Source of the DNA: Spongospora subterranea f. sp. subterranea
Lineage: Eukaryota > Endomyxa: Phytomyxea > Phytomyxea > Plasmodiophorida
NCBI GenBank assembly: GCA_049724395.1
Contig: JAUGWO010000222.1
Location: 1-64,000 of the forward strand
Length of the DNA: 64,000 nucleotides
Reading direction: 5' to 3'
The translations under genes were made by a program, and so were the position numbers. Positions 23,927 through 35,840 of the stretch are shown piece by piece. The first letter of the stretch is position 1. The number at the start of each line of letters is the position of its first letter. A model generated the notes under the pieces. That model did no database searches, was not told the origin of the DNA, and saw nothing but the letters and a program-made list of their open reading frames with translations.

Positions 23927-26740
23927 TCAATCAAAATGGGTTTTCGCTGAAATCGTCGTCATTCGTTCAGCAAGTTCTGCCTCTGCTCTTAAATCCTTCA
24001 TGGATGCCGATTCCAAGGATATCCATTCGCGAAGAACTCCATTCATATCTTGAACCATTGATAAGACTTTCGGCGAAATAGGTTTGTCTCTTGAAGATAG
24101 GCTATCATTTATGAAACAAAATTAAAACAATGTCAAAAAACGCCGGAATACAGAGTGAGCACCTGATGCAAAGTGCTCTGGTGATCGCAGCTGCAGCTTG
24201 AAGATCGTGCAGGTCACTGTCGTGGCTGTTGATAGGCAGCGACATATCCGTCAATAGACTTACAATCTGCGTTAGGGTTGAAGAACTCTTCGCCTGAGAA
24301 CAAACTGAACGGATAGGTCCACTTCGTAAAAGAGTACTGACCTGCGAGGCCATATTCGCTGATAAAATTGCAAGTAATATCAGTGAAACTAGAGACAGCA
24401 CCCAAAGATAACTCTGATTATACAGATGCCTTGAAAGGTTGACCGATGAAAATAATGGTTTGACGTGAACCTGGTAAAGATTAGTCACACTGAGCCAGTC
24501 TGTTCGCTTCGGCGATTTAACAACAACAGGCCCTGGTGGCATTGGAGCTTGTGGCTGTGAGATTGCAGTACCAACAGGAGCGAGTTTAGAGGAGATGAAC
24601 TGCGACCAAGTCTTGAATGCATTTCTAGTTCCCTCAACGGATTGCTGAACAATGATTGGCTTCATCATCCAAATACTTCTAAGGAAACGAACAGCAACGC
24701 GGGCATGAACAATGCATGACGAATCGTTGGGAACGAAATCATAGGCCAGCACAACAACAAACCCGTCACCATAAGGAACGTCAAGAGATTGGGTCTGTGA
24801 ACTACGGAAATAAGGAAAGAAATCAAAAGAAGACCGAACCATGAATCAATTACCGAAAATATAACTCATTTTTCGAAGGGTCCCACGTGCAACAGCAGGT
24901 CTCCTCAATACGAGTTTCTTTGATAGTTGTCAACACAGAATTGACAGGAATGACCATGGATAGCTTTCGCATTGAGTATCCTGTATGTGAGTCGGCTGCA
25001 TATTTGTTTTAAAAACTAAATCAAACCTGTTTCCTCTTGCCAGGGAGATATTTCGAGTTTACTAGCTTGTAACTGTTTCAAACAGTTCACGACGGAACAG
25101 TCGCTGATAGGATTCCCGTACAACTGCTGGAAGACTTGCCTATTTTCGGTTGTCAACATTAGTTTCATTCACGTCGATACAGTTACGTTGTTGGAATAGG
25201 AAATTCACACTGGCCAAGATCAACAAATTCAAGAGCAGCATTATCGGGTAATGAATTCCAAGGTGCACGTTCAGTATCCGAAAGGGTTCCCACTGTACAA
25301 TTCACCACACCTTCTTTCACACCATGAGCAGAGAGATCGTTCTGTACTATTTTGAGCTAACGAGCAGTGAAAAACACATATGGTCCTACGTTGATTTCGG
25401 CTTGCTCTAGCGATGGCGTTTCATCATCACGGGAGTGCGATGTAGAGTGTAACCCAGGAACTTCGGCCACAATGGCAGAGCTTTGCGAGGTAGTGGAATC
25501 GTGAGAAGCAACATTGGACTCAGATGGAATCGAAAAAGAATCAAAAAGGCCAGACAAATCGTGAAGAAGCTGGAAACAGCGATTTCGAGAAAGAAATGAC
25601 CCAAAGAAGTGCACTGTGCCGTTGCTAAGCGCTGATTATAAGATGATTCAGAGTTAGTATCACTTCAAGAACATGCGAGAAATGGAAGCATACTTATTTC
25701 GATAGCGTTTGGGACTACCCAAACAGTATTCTTTTTTGTAATATCAACTACATCGGCAAAAGCAATTACCAATGTCTTCTACATGCAACAATGTTCAACA
25801 TTAAAAACAGATTAACCTGATCATGCCATACATTGTCGTTGTTAAAAAAATTGCTGTAGAAGCATATGTGATCTTTAGATACGAACATGCGACCATGGAA
25901 TAGGGAAACAGATGATTTTAGCAGCGCACAAGAAAAGTCTGCGATGTAAGATAAAACCAGAGTGTTTTGTCGCAATAGGAACGGTTTCCTCACCATCAAC
26001 AAGTTCCTCATTAGGAAGACTAAAGGTCCTTGAAAAGGTACTGTTTTTGTCATTCTGATGGCCATTTAAGATACCAAGAGTGAAAGTAAAATCACAAGTA
26101 TATCGCACCTGATCCTCCGGAATTAACTCGGTGCCATTCAGCGACATCACACAATGACGATAATAATCGGCGCACCGCCAATGATTGATTTTACAACTTG
26201 AAAGTGCAGCAGTATTGTAATGGCTGAAGGGTTCCTCTTCGCACAGGTAACAAGGCCACACCAGCTTCGATGGTAACCGAAGGGACGAAAATCACTTTAG
26301 TGGTACATGAGATTAAGTAGTGACCGGCTCATGAATACACTGCCACGGATTAGTGACCTGTCGTTGCGAGCCCTAATCCAAACTCCCTCATCATCCGAGG
26401 CTTCGCCCTTCGAAAGTGGTGAGCCAGAAGGCTTTTCCTAAAAAATAACGCAGTCAGTCAGAGAATGCCTGTTTGTAAAGAGAGGTTTGAAACGAGTAGT
26501 TGTCATGGCTACTTGAGGTTTGTTTGAAGGTCCAAATCCTGCGGACAGATAACCTCTTGATCGAAAGCCTCCAAACGTTTTTGTCGAAAAACTGTTCAGG
26601 GACCTGAAATGAAAATCCAAATGGGATGAAAATTCCGTATACGGCTCAGGAGGCAAATTGTAAACCGGGAAATATGGATACGTGGGCAGAGCATTATCTA
26701 TGAAACACCCAAATCCAGTGACATTTTCTTGGGCTGTGTG
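23927..26740 (-). CDS. GRAM-VASt membrane protein (Aster/GRAMD1/Lam-like sterol transfer family)
   Basis: This is a multi-exon gene. A GRAM domain reads FSLPNEELVD-DFSCALLKSS, then FHGRMFVSKDHICFYSNFF, IAFADVVDITKKNTVW, and HFFGSFLSRNRCFQLLHDL. A Ser/Thr-rich linker (ESNVASHDSTTSQSS) follows, then a VASt domain: TTQVFQQLYGNPISDCSV, LEISPWQEETADSHTGYSM, VPYGDGFVVVLAYDFVPN, FLRSIWMMKPIIVQQSVEG. Last come a transmembrane helix (LWVLSLVSLILLAIL) and a coiled-coil-like tail (MKDLRAEAELAERMTTISA). Introns at 24,802-24,853 and 24,102-24,162 keep the frame exactly. The stop is at 23,927-23,929. Family members sit in the ER membrane at contact sites and move sterols; here that is inference. The N-terminal exons (26,270-26,740) are uncertain and the start is not fixed. 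Its 3' end lies 37 bp from that of the PIH1-CS gene. Confidence 0.82.
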
Positions 26741-27031
26741 TCACGACCACCAACCTGGTCTGGCGAGATTCGCAGGCTTATTCTACTGCATTGCAGATTG
26801 CATCTTTTAAATAATTTTGTTATTGCCGATTAACAGAACAACGGTTTCGGTAGCATTCGATGCGCTCTTACTGTTAGGATAATGGGAGAAGTAAGAGTCA
26901 AATGTCATTCATGTTTCTGCTACGATAGATTCAATGTAATTGATGAAAGCGTAGGTTCGAATCCTACTATCCCAAACAACAATTTCGCAAAACAAATCAG
27001 CTGACCGACACAACAGAATGACTATTTGAAT
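26741..27031. other. Intergenic with an isolated tRNA-like T arm
   Basis: At 26,950-26,974 the + strand reads GTAGGTTCGAATCCTAC followed by TATCCCA. This is a perfect 5-bp T stem, TTCGAAT loop and 3' acceptor-like sequence. The 5' acceptor candidate (TGGGAGA at 26,883) pairs 6 of 7, but I could not fold a convincing D arm or anticodon arm in between. It is a possible tRNA relic or intron-containing tRNA. Confidence 0.25.
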
Positions 27032-28053
27032 TTAATCGGTCTTTTCGTTCTTTAAATTTCTTCCAATAGAGAAGAACAAGCCAAGACCACGTTCCGCAAG
27101 CCAAGTGTCTGTCGCTGGTTTATGGAGCACCATGTATCCAAGAGGATAACACAGCGCTATCACAGTGGCTCCAAAAAAGGATGTCCAGGATCCAGAACAT
27201 CGAGGGAATTGAACCGGATCGATAAAATCATGCAAAAGTCGGGATGTTAAAACGGCTAGAATCGCCAAAGACGTTAGGACGGCTTGTACAAACTGAAACA
27301 TTGGCAGGCTGGAAAAGAATGGTGTTCTACCACCCCTGTACACTTGGAACATGCACAGATACATAAACACATGAACAACTAAGGAACGATTAAATAATCA
27401 TAATATCAGCATGAATTAAATGAACATACAGCAATTTAGCAGAATAGGGAGCCACTGAACAGCGGAACTTCCTGGGCCAGTTTGCGACCAACACATCCAG
27501 AGCAAAACAACATTATGATATATCTGAAACTGGGTAACAGCGTTGTGTCGTCCAGCCAGTGCCATCCAAAAGGTATGATGAAATTCGATTATCTTTAGCA
27601 AAATGTTGAGGTTTTGAATTATGCCAAGGGCACCACTTTTCCAAATCAAATTTTCAGCATCGCATAAAGACGTAAATATCGATAAAGGTGAGAAAAAAAC
27701 TATGAGTTCTTGGCCTAAATATGAAGATTTCAATGGCGGTTGAAAGCAGACTGGTTTATCGATTCATTTGATCGATTTTACTGACAAATTATGGTGGAAA
27801 GCGCGGCTGAGAAACCCGAAAGTGCAAGCATATGGACCGAAGCGATTAAATATGCCAACGACGATATACCCTACATATTGAAATGTAAAAATAAAAGATA
27901 CAAAAGAAAGCAGTTTACCTTAGGGGACAATCTTCGAGCAGCTGTGCAAAGTACGATGTAGACGAATGACACTGCCATAATAACTTGCCATTTGGAGAGC
28001 AAATCGAACAATGGGGTCAACGCCTCTAGAGACTTTGTAAGGTCAGAAGCCAT
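27032..28053 (-). CDS. ELO-like (fatty-acid elongase family) polytopic membrane protein
   Basis: It starts at ATG 28,053 (MASDLTKSLEALTPLF). Exon 1 ends near 27,919 at LCTAARRLSPK, followed by a GTAAAC...TAG intron. The middle exons give LIVFFSPLSIFTSLCDAENL, then LKIIEFHHTFWMALAGRHNA and TQFQIYHNVVLLWMCW. The last exon gives FMYLCMFQVYRGGR, MFQFVQAVLTSL and a basic tail ending KNEKTD. The layout K-x-x-E-F-x-x-T-F/W...Q-x-x-H-x-V-V-L-L-W...MY...FQ matches ELO elongases, which condense malonyl-CoA with acyl-CoA in the ER. The catalytic box, normally HxxHH or QxxHH, reads QIYHN, so activity is doubtful. The intron between 27,714 and about 27,790 does not keep the frame with the splice sites I chose, so that junction is unresolved. 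Confidence 0.6.
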
Positions 28054-29340
28054 TCCGTGAATCCACGTGTATCTTTCAGCAAATCAATAGCCAACGTCGT
28101 CAATTATTCAACATGGACGTTCGAAAAATCGGAAGGATTATGCCACTTCAACGCATATTTAGCCAAATTATTGCGTAAGATGACTGGGTACTGGGTCGAC
28201 GAAATTGATTTGTGTACAGTCGCGATCACCTTAAGCCGACAATTTCGTGACTGAGCAAATCTTTATTACTCTTCTACAGTAGTGTATGGTTTGAATCTCA
28301 AATCGACCAAATTAAGGTTGACTCGTTACGTCTTTTCAAGACCAACAAAGTTACATTTTTTCATTTGTATTTTGCGGCAATAATGTCGGATAAACACACT
28401 TTTTAGATACAGTGGCTGCGAATCACTTTTGAACTGTATCTATGATAAGGTGCGAGCTCACCTATATTGCGCGCCGTAACGCGAGTTTTAGAAATGCGTT
28501 CGGCGTAACCTTCTCCAGTTTGACCAAGCAAGTTGTCGACTCGTTAACATCCCCCTTGAACAATCGACGAAAACAAATTGCAAACATTGTAGCGACGCGG
28601 TTTGGCCAATGCAAAAACCTCGTGTCACTTCAGAAGATGACCATTAATTTGTTGTTGAGGAATTGAAAAAATGGCTTACGAATCCGATACAGATATCCCT
28701 AAGGGCGCGTCTGGAAGCCATATATTGCGTTGAAATATTGTACTACCGTAAATTTCAATATTGCAATAAATAAATATTGCGCCGTGTCTGGCTGCCATTT
28801 CGACCCCAATATATCATGATTTCGGGCCAAATATCATGATAATTATTATAGAGGTCCGGACTCAGAATATTGGGCTTTGGTCCGTAGACTGGCCATTGTG
28901 CGACAATACGCATTGAGGTAGTGTAGATGGGATTGAAAACGGGCGCCCGGTTGAATCGCTGTACAGAATCTTTGGTACTAACGATCGCATTAACTGTACC
29001 AAAATTCTTTTTAGCGATCGTGCTTTTTGTAATCTATCTCCGATCTAAAAATAAACAGCGCTTAGGTTCTCTGCGTCAACCAACGCTTGCGGAACCTGCA
29101 TAAAACGTTTTTAGCAAACCACCTGGCCGGCAACCACCGCCAGACGAACTAACTGAACCAACTTAAATCAACGGACGAACACGCATCGCGATAACCGTCG
29201 CAAATTTCAGTGCAAACGAGAAGCTCAAACACGCCAGGACCAGATGACCAGGCATCAACGGATAGCCAAGCATCACCTATCAACCAACATATTACATCAG
29301 GTCGTAACGTACACCGCTATTTTTCCCGCTACAGCCACCA
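28054..29340. other. Intergenic, no recognisable gene
   Basis: Short frames at 28,057-28,254 and 28,442-28,666 on + have no recognisable domain. Near 28,710-28,810 the string CGTCTGGAAGCCATATATTG is followed by a related CGTGTCTGGCTGCCATTT, with AT-rich ATATTGC repeats between. This may be a MITE-like relic. No clear target duplication was found. Confidence 0.4.
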
Positions 29341-31700
29341 GTTTTGAAACATTTTGATTCCAAATCGATTGCTGTATTCCGCCGAGAACGGGAAGTCTAT
29401 CTTTCGCTGATAAAGGAAAGAAAGGAGATTCACGGAGACGACGTAAACGCTGTATCTTTAAAAAGCTGCTTCGATCTTAGCAAGCTCAAAGCCATTGCAA
29501 AGTACGTACTTAAGAAGCCCAACAATGAGATAACGGATACAGACTGGAAGGATATCTCAAAGATCTCCATGAGCAGACTAACCAGGACATTGACGAAGCG
29601 ATCAAGAAACAAATCGTAATGAGTCTGACGATAAAGAACCCTGCCGAGCGAGTTCTGGCATATTTCGCCAAATTCGATGATTTTATTGAAGACAACAGTC
29701 TTTAATATAAAGAACAATAAGGGATAAAGCGAAAGATCAAATACCCGAGCCGGAGTTCGACCGGCGACTCTACACGATATGATTGAACACGCGATCAAGT
29801 TCGGAGATGAGCAGAAAGCAGAAGCCGATGAGGCAAAATTTTTCGAGTTATTATCTACAAAAGCCAAACAACAGCACGAGGTACATCTGCTCACTGAGAA
29901 GCCTCGCCATAAAGATACTGGTAATTACACCAACAGATTATCTGAACAACGAAAGGTCTCATGGAAATGCCAAGAGTTCTAATCTCCAGCGCCCCATACA
30001 GCAGCCATCAACACCGGCAACACACAATTCCACCATTAGTACGGGCATACCAGCCGCTACCATGGAACGATATGGAAACAGGAAACCACCTGAGAGAGGG
30101 TGTCTGTTCTGTGGAGTGGACCATTGGCTACAAGTCTGTACTAATTGCACTCCTGCCGAACGCAAAGCTGCGTTCGAGAAACTGAACAACCGCCCGGCCC
30201 AAACCAAACGCCTGATAGCTACGTCAGATTACTGCGACAGTAATCAGGTCCTGTTTAGAGAATCGAGTAAGTCTTCCGTTCGAACTGGACGATGATTCAT
30301 ATAAGACAACCATCTCCCGAAGGATGCTAAAAGAAATAACGGATAAAGGACCAGTGCTAGTGGAGTCACTAAACCCTCCATTAAAATGCAAGTTGGCGAC
30401 TACCCAAAATTTCGCAACCATACGACAAGTGGCCCATCTGGACCTAACCCTAATCACTAAAGCAGGAACAGCCAGATTCCGGTCTGTATCTTGCAATGTC
30501 ACAGATGAAGATATGGAAACAGTCCTCATTGGTAAGTCCGAACTACGAAAACTGGGTATTGACCCCGAAGCCCTATTAGAAGAATTGCTGTCGAGCGCGA
30601 CCGATAACGACATCCTGGTGCCACTCTCGGAATTGACGTCAATGAATGCTCAAGAGGTACCTCAATCTAAACGCCTCTTGGCCTCAGAACAGGACTACCC
30701 AGAACCCGGATTTGATTACGATATTCCAATCGAAAACGATGACGATCGCAACACCAAAAAGGCAATCGACGATATGGTAAACAGGGCCATATCAAGTGGA
30801 ATTCCCTTGCACAACAAAGCCAGACCTACTCAAATTAGTGTCCAGTTTTGATGTTTGGCGAACCAGCCTTGGGAATGATCCTCCAGCCAAAGTCACGCCA
30901 CAACGTCTACACCGAAAAGTCGACGCAAAGCACTTCCGCTGTAAATTACGACGCTATCCAATACCCTATCAAACTTTTTTGCATGAACACACGCAGGCAC
31001 TAGAAAAGGAGAATTACGTCTACAGAAATCCTCGCAGTCGATATGCATCAGCCGCATTAGTTATACCCAAACCAGGATATCGTATGACAGTCGATACTGT
31101 AGAAATTAACAAGTCGATCGAACCCATCGTATGGCCGATGCCGCATATCGACATTGTCCTCGGATATCTTCGTAACGCGACGTCATATATTCTTTTAGAC
31201 TGTTTCAAAGGATATTGGCAATTCCCGCTCCACCCAGACTCGCAAGAGATGTGTTCCTTTATGACACATGAAGCTGTTTTACTCCTCGACGACTGATCCA
31301 GGGGATCGTGGACTCAGTAGCGACATTTCAAGACGGGATGCAAGAGGTTCTGCAGAACATCCTCAATGCGGTGAATTGCTTAGTCCAACAAGAGGTCGTA
31401 TGCATTGAAGGGCGACCCCTACGAATTTCTGAAAACCTCGAAGAAAGTATCATGATGAAGTCTTCATCGGTTATCATCACGTAATATTGAAATTGATTAA
31501 GAAGCTGGAAAGCAACCTCGTTGAAGAGGATGACCAACAACTGGATTTCATCGGGTATCATATTCCAGGGGTGGGATATTTCGCGTGGCTACGTCTTTTA
31601 ACGATTAGTCATGCACATGACATGTTGGCAGTTCTCAATGATCCATCTATCTTGTTTTTGATTAATAAATCAAATGAATGTGGAAAGTACTTGATATTTT
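29341..31700 (+). mobile_element. Ty3/Gypsy-type LTR retrotransposon fossil (gag to RT)
   Basis: The + strand pieces follow family order. A Gag-like segment is at 29,344-29,980. A zinc knuckle CLFCGVDHWLQVC (C-x2-C-x3-H-x4-C) lies near 30,100. A protease/linker region spans about 30,290-30,850. RT then shows RYASAALVIPKPG, YRMTVDTVEINKSIEPI and LLDCFKGYWQFPLHP. Later RT sequence is recognisable to about 31,600 (FIGYHIPGVGYF). The element is broken, with several breaks. Integrase and both ends are not found. The RT type (VWPMPHID...KGYWQFPL) resembles that of the relics at 12.8-14.6 kb. Age is unknown. Confidence 0.75.
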
Positions 31701-31765
31701 GAAAAAAAATAGTCTGTGACCTGTCCTTCGCTGTCTGATACACAAGCGATCAATCAATAGATGTA

Positions 31766-33995
31766 ATATTATGAACGTCCAGAAAAAGGCATGTTCATGA
31801 CTGATCGTATAACATAACTGTTATGAACCAAGTCGGGGAAGGAAGAACACGGACGGAAACTGGAGACAAGGGCGGAAACTAGGGGCGAAAGACGGGGACT
31901 AGGGCGAGGAGCTGGAACTGGAGCGGGGACTAAGGAAACTAGGGGCGAAAGACGGGGACTAGGGCGAGGAGCGGGAACTGGAGCGGGGACTAAGGAATCT
32001 AGGGGCGAGGAACAACAACACAGAATTCGATTCAAAAACGGCGTTAACCAAACTGAGGTTAGTGCTCAGTTTGGTTTCCACGGCACACTGTGTATTAGAT
32101 ACAATAGAGAACGGGTGAGAAGGGGTGCCTCATCGGGTTGCGCCTCCTGACATTACATCCCCTTCAGATATAGGTCCCGGTCTGGTAGGAGATTGCAAAT
32201 GGTAATCTTGTACGGCTACCTGTAGGGCTGGGGTGACAAAAGCTAGCAAGTCTTTCGCCGGCTCCCACGTTCGATCACATTCCTCATACCCTTTCCAATG
32301 GATCAGGTACTGAAATTGTCTTCTATAAATTCGTGAATCCACGATGCGTTCGACCTCATACAGTGGCTGTTGATCGTCATCGATCATGATGGGCGGAGGG
32401 TTGACGCGAGCGCGGTCGGGCAATGTAGAAACGACGTACGGCTCCAGGAGTGACGCATGGAACACTGGGTGAATTCGTAAATCGTCGGGCAGGTCTAGTT
32501 CGTAAGCGACAGGGTTGATGATTCGCTTCACCGTAAATGGTCCTAACTTTCGTTCAGATAATTTTTCGCACGGACGTCTTGAGCGGATTCCGTCTCGCCT
32601 CAACCACACGTGATCACCAGGTTGGAATTGTGGATTTGGTTGTCGGTGCTTATCAGCGTGACGTTTCATATTGGCGATGGCACGTTTCAGGTTCCGTCGT
32701 AGATCCGCATGGACATTAATGATATTTTCAGCGAAGGTGGTTGAGGTTGGATTGCCATTGGACGGGAGCATCTGAAAGTCGAATCGTGGGTGAAAACCAT
32801 AATTTGCAAAAAACGGGCTAATTCCAGTTGAAGAGTGGATGGTGTTGTTGTATGCGAATTCGGCCATAGGAAGTAGTGAACTCCAGTCATTTTGCGAGGT
32901 ATTAACATAACAACGCAAATATTGTTCTAAAATTTGGTTGACACGTTCCGTCTGACCATCTGATTCAGGGTGGCGCGCAGACGATAGATTTCGGTCAATT
33001 TTCAGTTGTTTCAATAGGTGCTTCCAGAATTTGCTAATAAATTGCGGACCTCTATCTGAAATCATGCTGTCAGGGAGTCCATGAAACTTGAAGATATTGT
33101 TGAACATCAAAGAAGCGAGATTGGTGCTAGTACAAGATTCCGTACAAGGAGTAAAATGAGCCATTTTGCTGAAACGGTCGACAACCACCAAAATGGAGTC
33201 TGAGCCGCGTGATTTTGGAAGTTTGACAATGAAATCCATCGATATGGAAGACCAAGGTCTGGGGGGAATCGGTAGTGGCAAGAGCATACCCGATGGCTTG
33301 TGTGGGGTGTTTTTTGATCGGGCGCAAATATCGCAAGACTTGACATAATTGCGAATCATCGAATGCATTCCAGGCCACCAGAAATCACGGCAGACGAGTT
33401 CTTGGGTTTTCGCAATGCCAAAGTGGCCCGCTAGCGTGGAATCGTGCCTAGTGATGAGAAGTTTTAGACGATCATCGTGTTGGTGAATATATTTTCGTCG
33501 TTGAAAAAACAGATCTCCGTCATGAAAAGAGAAGTGTGAAAGGTCATATTTACCTAAGTCCTAACTCGGAAAGTTTTGTGATGAGCGTATTCTCTCTGGG
33601 ATCTGCAGGGTTGACAAAATTGATGTTGTTGACGAATATGTGTGAATGGAGGACAGGGCGAGGCACTGCAGATTCGCAATGATAATCCGAACGTCTGGAC
33701 AGTGCGTCTGCTTTTACATTTAAATGTCCTGGTCTGTGTTTGATGCAAAAGGAAAACTCAGACAGAAATAAAGACCAACGTGCTTGGCGACGGTTCAGTA
33801 TTTTGGAGCTCATAAACCACTGAAGGTTTCGGTGGTCACTCCAAACAGTGATAGGCTCCGCGGCGCCATCCAAATAATGCCTCCATTCTTGAAAGGCAGC
33901 GACGATTGCTAATAGTTCCTTATCGTAAATTTCGTAGTTTAGCTCAGACGGGTTGAGCTTTCTAGAAAAGTATGCGAACCCCCCCCCCCCCCCCC
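31766..33995 (-). mobile_element. Ty3/Gypsy chromovirus fossil (RNase H, integrase, chromodomain)
   Basis: On the - strand the order is: RNase H ([33 protein letters not shown], 33,550-33,960), then integrase (MDFIVKLPKSRGSDSILVVV, FHGLPDSMISDRGPQFIS, SSARHPESDGQTERVNQ, in a long frame 32,130-33,368), then a chromodomain (FQYLIHWKGYEECDRTWEPA) and a short tail. Integrase and chromodomain look largely whole; the 5' half of the element is missing. The copy stops abruptly at a tract of 17 C (G17 on the coding strand) at 33,979-33,995. The left end near 31,770-32,130 may include LTR sequence, but no paired LTR is present. Confidence 0.85.
31875..31994. repeat. 60-bp purine-rich tandem duplication
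   Basis: Two 60-bp units (31,875-31,934 and 31,935-31,994) differ at one position. Each is GAAACTAGGGGCGAAAGACG continuing with GGGGACTAGGGCGAGGAG and so on. Shorter related pieces flank them. The strand is almost pure purine, with G-runs that could form a G-quadruplex or triplex. It lies at the 3' side of the Gypsy relic. Confidence 0.85.
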
Positions 33996-34446
33996 GCTAC
34001 AACACCAGGTGTATCCATGGATGATTGTGTGCCAGTGCGGGTTCAAAAGGATTGAATCCGCCCACCACTTGCTACTTTTTGACCACCTGACTGTGAAGAG
34101 GCCTCAGCACTGGTGAAAGTTTGTTCACCTCGGAAAAAATTCTTGGAGTCAGTTTGTATGGCGGGGCCTCTGATTTAATCCAATGATTGAATCCAGTCTT
34201 TGGAACGTCATGGCTTTGGATCCGTTATTTTCTGTTGGCTGGATCTTGACTGGCACGCACTTTTTGATCCAGCTTTTTAATCCAGCTTTTTAATCCAGTC
34301 AATTCTGTAGGCCCATATCTTTATTTTGAAGATTTCTACTCCTATATGGTTGCGCTAATGTGCGACAGGACAGCAGGTACACTATAGTGTTCTTAAAGTG
34401 TATCTTATGTACAGTTAGACAATTGTGAGGAAGTGAATCCAAAACT
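33996..34446. other. Intergenic between Gypsy relic and PIF element
   Basis: I see no gene. Repeated small strings occur (TTTTTAATCCAGC twice in a row at about 34,268-34,295; related TTGAATCC and TTTAATCC strings at 34,045-34,200), perhaps a decayed short repeat or MITE. Confidence 0.35.
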
Positions 34447-34637
34447 TAAGGTCCCGTTTGGATGCCACGGGTCCGCAATTTTGCAAAATTCTTAGTTTGC
34501 AAAATTCTGGTAAAATTTTGCAAAGTTTCAATTTGCTGTTTCCCCGTGCGTTTGGCAGCATCCCGATCAAAAGGTCCGCATTGCATCAACTGTAGGTACC
34601 ATAGAGCAGCACCCTCTATAACTACCTATTTCTTAAT

Positions 34638-35840
34638 ATGGTGGCTGCCAAATCAGAAGCACGAGCTAAATGGACGGTGGAAAAGCAACAACGTCTAATG
34701 GAGCTAATGAGTGATGAGGCGAGTTGGATTTTTAAATTTTCAACACTCTCTCATTGAGTGCAGGTTGTCAAGTGTGGAAAATCGGAAAACGGGTACAAGA
34801 AGCAATCATGGCATGCTGTTACCTTGGCATTCAATAAGGAATTCGCCACTGTTTATGAATCCCGTCAATTGAAATCACAACTGAACGAGGTATGCACAGG
34901 ACGCTATGATCATAGTCTGGAATCAGGTTCCCATTAATTGACAGCTCAAAAGCAATTGGAATCTGCTGAAACAGTTGAAGAATAACAGCGGGTTTGGATG
35001 GGACGAACAGCGTCAACTTCCAACTGCACCTGATCAAACATGGGACGAGCTGATTGAGGTCAATTGATTTCTGATCCTGCTCTATATTAATTGTAATACG
35101 ATGGTGATTGTGTTGTTAGGTCAAACCCAAATATGCGATTTTTAGGGAAAATCCATGGGTTTTGTTTTTCAGCTGCCGACATTTTATTTGAGGAAACTGC
35201 TGCCACAGGCGAGTTCGCCATCGAATCAAATGTCCATGTGCTCCCAGTTTCAGAGGGGTTTTTTCCGTACCCTCCTCGTTCCAGCGTCTCGGTTATAGCT
35301 GACTCGATATGCGAGGATGATTACCAGTCCTCAAGCAGCTCTGATCACAACAAAGCGCCCAAGCGTAGGAAAAGTGGTGCCAGACCACGTTCGAACGAGT
35401 TCACTCCCAACGGAGGCGGAGCTGTGGCAGCTCGCCCGGTGTCTACCACTCCCCGAGGAAGAAACAGTCCAGCGTGGGCAATCGCAGACGCGTTGACGAA
35501 GTTTGCTGAATCTCGTGCTCCCATGCCAGCTAGCAAACCCACTCCCTCACTGGAGCGCGCCATTCAAGTATTGGAGCTGGACTACGCTGATCTCTTCACC
35601 GATGAAGAGCTGGCCAGTGCGTACGAGGTGATGGAAAATGAAGTAAAGGCATTAAACTTCAGTTTAATGCGAAAAGGTTCTGCCAGGGATATCTGGCTTC
35701 GCAAACAGGTTACGCTATTGTCGTCGCAACATGAATCTCAGTTTATGCCTTATCCGGCAAAAGTTGTTTTTCGATCTAAGAGTCAAATAGTCAGACCACA
35801 TCAAGTCTGCAATTCTCTTTCGCCAGATCTTTACGGCTGA
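34638..35840 (+). CDS. Myb/SANT-like DNA-binding protein of the PIF/Harbinger element
   Basis: Exons are separated by short introns. ARAKWTVEKQQRLMELM is in exon 1. After an intron ending near 34,762 come GYKKQSWHAVTLAFNKEF and YESRQLKSQLNE. After an intron at about 34,890-34,949 come LKSNWNLLKQLKNNSGFGWD and WDELIE, then after another intron ending at 35,118 VKPKYAIFRENPW. This matches the Myb/SANT-like domain in these elements (W at the start, LK..WN.., GFGWD, W-D-x-I, KFR-x-x-P). A frame change near 35,150-35,170 then leads into the long tail SAADILFEETAATGEF, KAPKRRKSG and FSLMRKGSARDIWLRKQ. In known elements this protein brings the transposase to the TIRs and the nucleus. Its last about 125 bp overlap the transposase 3' end. 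Confidence 0.75.

Noticed and set aside
24801-24853. ATG of MVRSSFDFF as start of the protein at 24.1-24.8 kb
   Set aside because: This stretch is an intron (GTAATT...CCGTAG at 24,802-24,853). Splicing it out continues the VASt domain from upstream exons in frame.
26883-26974. Possible tRNA gene on +
   Set aside because: T arm and 3' acceptor are perfect, but I could not place a D arm or an anticodon arm, so it is noted only as a tRNA-like relic.
27791-27960. + strand ORF starting MVESAAEKPESASIW
   Set aside because: It lies antisense to exons and intron of the ELO-like gene, and nothing supports expression on this strand.
28710-28815. MITE related to the PIF element
   Set aside because: The GCGTCTGGAAGCCAT and CCGTGTCTGGCTGCCAT strings are in direct, not inverted, orientation, and no TWA target duplication was seen.
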